Source of the DNA: Sinorhizobium arboris LMG 14919
GTDB lineage: Bacteria; Pseudomonadota; Alphaproteobacteria; Rhizobiales; Rhizobiaceae
Length of the DNA: 64,000 nucleotides
Assembly (NCBI RefSeq): GCF_000427465.1
Contig: NZ_ATYB01000014.1
Coordinates: 3,560,558 to 3,624,557 of the forward strand
Direction: 5' to 3'
This document shows positions 61,478-64,000 of the stretch, one piece after another. How positions within the stretch are numbered: the stretch's first letter is position 1; each line of letters begins with the position of its first letter. Position numbers and translations under genes: made by a program. The notes under the pieces are model-generated. The model searched no databases. It saw only the letters and a list, made by a program, of their open reading frames with translations, and had not been told where the DNA came from.

Positions 61478-62032
61478 ATGAGAAACATCAGGCGCATCGA
61501 AATCAGACCGGCCGTTCCCGACGATCTCATGATGATCGCATCGGTGCTGGTCAGCACTTGGCGTGCGACGTTTCGCGGCATCATCGCCGATGCCTATCTC
61601 GATGACATGACCGTCGAGGATCAGGCCATCCGGCACGCGCGGCGCATGCGTTTCCCGGGCGCCTTCATGATGGTCGCAGCCGATATGGCTGAAGGGCGGG
61701 TGATCGGCTTTGCAAACTACGGCAAGGCCCGGGGCATGCCGCCCGCTTTCGATCGAGAGCTGTACGAACTCTACCTCCTCCCGGAATTCCAAGGCGCCGG
61801 GCTCGGTTCTGCCCTGGTGCGCTGCGTCGCCGCCCATTGCCGCGAGACCGGGGGCTCGTCGCTCTTTGCGTGGGTGTTGAAGGACAATCCCAACAGGACG
61901 TTCTACGAGCGGCTCGGCGCCCGCGCGGTGGGCCAGGGCCGGGTCAGCGTCGGCAGGGAAAGCCTGGATCAGGTCGCCTATCGCTGGGACGACCTCGTGA
62001 CGCTCTCGGATTTCGGGGACGCGTCGACCTGA
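61478..62032 (+). CDS. GNAT-family N-acetyltransferase (second)
   Basis: A 184-residue acetyltransferase starting MRNIRRIEIRPAVPDD. The acetyl-CoA motif is LYLLPEFQGAGLGSALVRCV, and motif B is FYERLGARAVGQGRV. The C-terminal 18 codons overlap the end of the convergent DUF1513 gene (61978-62032). Target unknown. Confidence 0.85.
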   Translation: MRNIRRIEIRPAVPDDLMMIASVLVSTWRATFRGIIADAYLDDMTVEDQAIRHARRMRFPGAFMMVAADMAEGRVIGFANYGKARGMPPAFDRELYELYLLPEFQGAGLGSALVRCVAAHCRETGGSSLFAWVLKDNPNRTFYERLGARAVGQGRVSVGRESLDQVAYRWDDLVTLSDFGDAST

Positions 62033-63114
62033 TCCCCAAGGCGGATGATGTGCTGGTCCCAGGCGACGGCACTCGCGCGCTCCGCGAACAGGCCGCCATA
62101 GGAGGAGACGGCGAAACCATGCTTCGCGGCGGCAACGCCAGCTGCGTCCGTTACCTGTTCCTCCCTGAGGACGGCGCCCGTATTTGCGTCCAGAGTGACG
62201 GCGACGCCGCCCTTGGGAGAAGTGAGGCCGACAAGTCCGTCGCGGCGGTTGACCGCGATGGCGCCGACATAATTGGCGAGCGCCGCCGTGGTGCGCTCCG
62301 GCAGGTCGATGAAGGTCAGGTCCTCGCCCTTGGCGAAGTGCCCCACAAGCGGCGGGAAATCGTTGCGCGCGCCTTCGTACTGGCAGGCGAACCAGACGCG
62401 TCCGTCGGCGCCGATGTCGACATGGCGGGTGGAAAGGCGATTGAGCTCCGGCGGCAGCGCATGCTTCTCGATAAGCGCCCCTGTCGCCGCGTCGATGAGG
62501 GCGAGACTCGGCTCCATGCGGTCGAGATTGAGCTTGGTGCGGCCGAAATCCGGATGGGTCTCGATGCCGCCATTGGCAACCGCGAGCGTTGAGCCGTCGG
62601 CGGCAAGCGTCATGTCGTGCGGACCGATGCCGTAAGTCGGAAATTCGTCGATCCGGATAAAGTTCTGGCGGCCGTCATAGATGCCGACCATGCCGCGATT
62701 GGCGGAAAAGTCGTTCTCGGTCGCATAGAGAAGCCGGCCATCGGCCGAAAAGCAGCCATGGCCGAAGAAATGGCGGCCCTCGGCGGAGGTGATGACGACC
62801 GGTTCGGCGGCGCCGTCCGTCGCAAAGATCATCGCATAGGTGCCCGGCCGCCGGGCGAAGGCGACCGCGCGCCGGCTTGCGGGGGAGAAGGCCATGCCGT
62901 GCGCGCGCGCCGGCAGCAGCCTGCGCTCCACGATCTCGCCTTCTTCCGTGAGCGTCGCGACGCCGTAGCTGCCGTCCGGCGCCATGAAAGCTGAGGCGAA
63001 GACGGCATCGGTCCTTTCGAGGGCAAAGCCGCCGCGGGGGGCAAGGGCCGCCACCCAGGCGGCACCCGCCATTTTAACGAAGCTGCGGCGGCAGATGAGG
63101 GTTGTGGTCTTCAT
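61978..63114 (-). CDS. DUF1513 protein with Tat signal
   Basis: A 378-residue periplasmic protein. The N-terminus carries a twin-arginine motif, CRRSFVKMAGAAW, and a following hydrophobic stretch. The rest is a beta-propeller-like set of repeats (FGHGCFSADGRLLYATEND, GPHDMTLAADGSTLAVANGG, each about 40-50 residues apart). DUF1513 genes are often beside imelysin-like iron-uptake genes, but corA is upstream here. Function unknown. The 3' end overlaps the GNAT gene by 55 bases. Confidence 0.82.
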   Translation of the reverse strand: MKTTTLICRRSFVKMAGAAWVAALAPRGGFALERTDAVFASAFMAPDGSYGVATLTEEGEIVERRLLPARAHGMAFSPASRRAVAFARRPGTYAMIFATDGAAEPVVITSAEGRHFFGHGCFSADGRLLYATENDFSANRGMVGIYDGRQNFIRIDEFPTYGIGPHDMTLAADGSTLAVANGGIETHPDFGRTKLNLDRMEPSLALIDAATGALIEKHALPPELNRLSTRHVDIGADGRVWFACQYEGARNDFPPLVGHFAKGEDLTFIDLPERTTAALANYVGAIAVNRRDGLVGLTSPKGGVAVTLDANTGAVLREEQVTDAAGVAAAKHGFAVSSYGGLFAERASAVAWDQHIIRLGDQVDASPKSESVTRSSQR

Positions 63115-63150
63115 GCGATTTCCTGCAACCGGCGAGGCGCTGCTCCATTA

Positions 63151-64000
63151 TCACAGCCAGCCCCGGCGCTTGAAATAGAGAAACGGCAACAGGGCCGAGG
63201 CGACCATCAGCGCCAGCGCATAGGGATAGCCGAACCGCCAGGTGAGTTCCGGCATCACCTGGAAATTCATCCCGTAAATCGAGGCGACCAGCGTCGGCGG
63301 CAGAAACACGACGGCGGCGACCGAAAAGATCTTGATGATCTGGTTCTGCTCGAGATTGATGAGTCCCAGCGTCGCGTCGAGCAGGAAATTGATCTTGTTC
63401 GACAGGAACAGCGCGTGGTCTCCAAGCGAGGCCGCGTCGCGCTGGACGAGCTTTATTCTCTGCCGGCTCTCCTTGGCCGCCTTGCGTGGCCCGCTCCCCT
63501 CGAGAGCGACGTGATAGGCGACCAGCCTGCCTATGCTGACGAGGCTCTCGCGGATCACGGTCAACAGGTCGCCCTTCTGGCCGATCTGCTCGATCAGCGA
63601 CTGCAGGTCGCGCGTCTTCTTGGTGGCGCTGGCGTTCGATTTGCGGAAGACCTCCCTTGAGATGGCATCGACGTCGTTGCCGGCGCGCTCCAGGGCATCG
63701 GCCGTACGGTCGATCATCGCTTCCAGCAGGCCGAACATGACGAGTTCCCCTGTTTCGCAAGCGGCGCCGTTCGGCTTCCGGATGCGGTTGGCATAGACCT
63801 GGAAAGGTTTCGCGTCGGCGTGGCGGACGGTCACCAGCGTCGTGCCCTTCAGAATGAAGGTCACGGGCACCTTCGCCGGGCAATCGCTGTCGAGTTTGGC
63901 GGTCGCCGTCATCGTCATGAACTCGGCGCCGTCCTCCTGGTACAGCCGGTCGGAAAGTTCGATCTCCTGCATCTCGTCACGAGTCGGGATGGCGAGGCCG
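63151..64000 (-). CDS. corA: CorA-family magnesium/cobalt transporter (N-terminus outside the window)
   Basis: The frame continues past the window edge: residues before MQEIELSDRLY read GLAIPTRDE, the normal CorA sequence PTRxEMQEIE. It is therefore 5'-truncated by the window, not starting at 63972. The long cytosolic helix region and two C-terminal membrane helices with the YGMN selectivity motif (SIYGMNFQVMPE) and the basic end FLYFKRRGWL are complete. It imports Mg2+. The DUF1513 gene starts 36 bases downstream. Confidence 0.93.
   Translation of the reverse strand, partial: GLAIPTRDEMQEIELSDRLYQEDGAEFMTMTATAKLDSDCPAKVPVTFILKGTTLVTVRHADAKPFQVYANRIRKPNGAACETGELVMFGLLEAMIDRTADALERAGNDVDAISREVFRKSNASATKKTRDLQSLIEQIGQKGDLLTVIRESLVSIGRLVAYHVALEGSGPRKAAKESRQRIKLVQRDAASLGDHALFLSNKINFLLDATLGLINLEQNQIIKIFSVAAVVFLPPTLVASIYGMNFQVMPELTWRFGYPYALALMVASALLPFLYFKRRGWL

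Overview
The window looks like an ordinary chromosomal stretch of an alphaproteobacterial rhizobium, most likely Sinorhizobium (Ensifer). The reasons are the high GC content, CP4-like AroA, Irr, MbfA, ExoD, BA14K and FYDLN-acid proteins, and several copies of a rhizobial intergenic palindrome of the RIME type. The species call is inference from remembered protein families, not from a search. About 65 protein genes and two tRNAs are supported. No rRNA, CRISPR array, prophage or insertion sequence was seen.

Region by region. 0-3.7 kb: the start of fabB and all of fabA on the minus strand, the iron regulator irr, then membrane and secreted proteins. 3.7-8.6 kb: tRNA-Ala(GGC), an acidic FYDLN protein, and the aroA-cmk-rpsA block, which ends in a strong terminator. 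8.7-18.8 kb: a long low-complexity unknown protein, a BA14K protein, tRNA-Leu(CAG), a membrane adenylate cyclase, a 2-hydroxyacid dehydrogenase, a short RNase D, a SelW-like protein, DoxX, Rnk and a GFA protein. 18.8-25 kb: lepA, an MFS exporter divergent from an XRE/cupin regulator, ExoD and an OmpA lipoprotein. 25-28 kb: the elongation factor P module, with efp divergent from epmA-epmB. 28-32.6 kb: cfa, mbfA with a near-perfect Irr operator, a BTLCP protease and a hydrolase. 32.7-37.9 kb: the translation block infC-rpmI-rplT-pheS-pheT, in which infC starts at ATT. 38-54.3 kb: many small metabolic and redox genes, including two aldo/keto reductases, an SDR, a Gfo/Idh/MocA protein, GST, VOC, and xseA. 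Several are arranged as divergent regulator/target pairs with visible palindromic operators. 54.3-64 kb: ybaK, yffB, tatA, a zinc deacylase, a Phd/VapC toxin-antitoxin pair, guaA, mtnN, a thioesterase, a GNAT, a DUF1513 Tat protein and the partial corA.

The main links between genes are as follows. Irr (1.1 kb) is expected to repress mbfA (29.6 kb) through the palindrome overlapping the mbfA promoter. EpmB and EpmA are expected to modify Lys34 of the divergently encoded EF-P. IF3 is expected to control its own non-canonical start codon. Four divergent pairs (XRE-cupin/MFS, XRE-MmyB/membrane protein, MarR/EamA, MarR/GST) each carry an inverted repeat between the genes. No clearly new multi-gene system was found. 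The most notable observations are the promoter-overlapping Irr site, the ATT start of infC, the Gly100 variant of a CP4-type EPSP synthase, and the tandem MarR operators.
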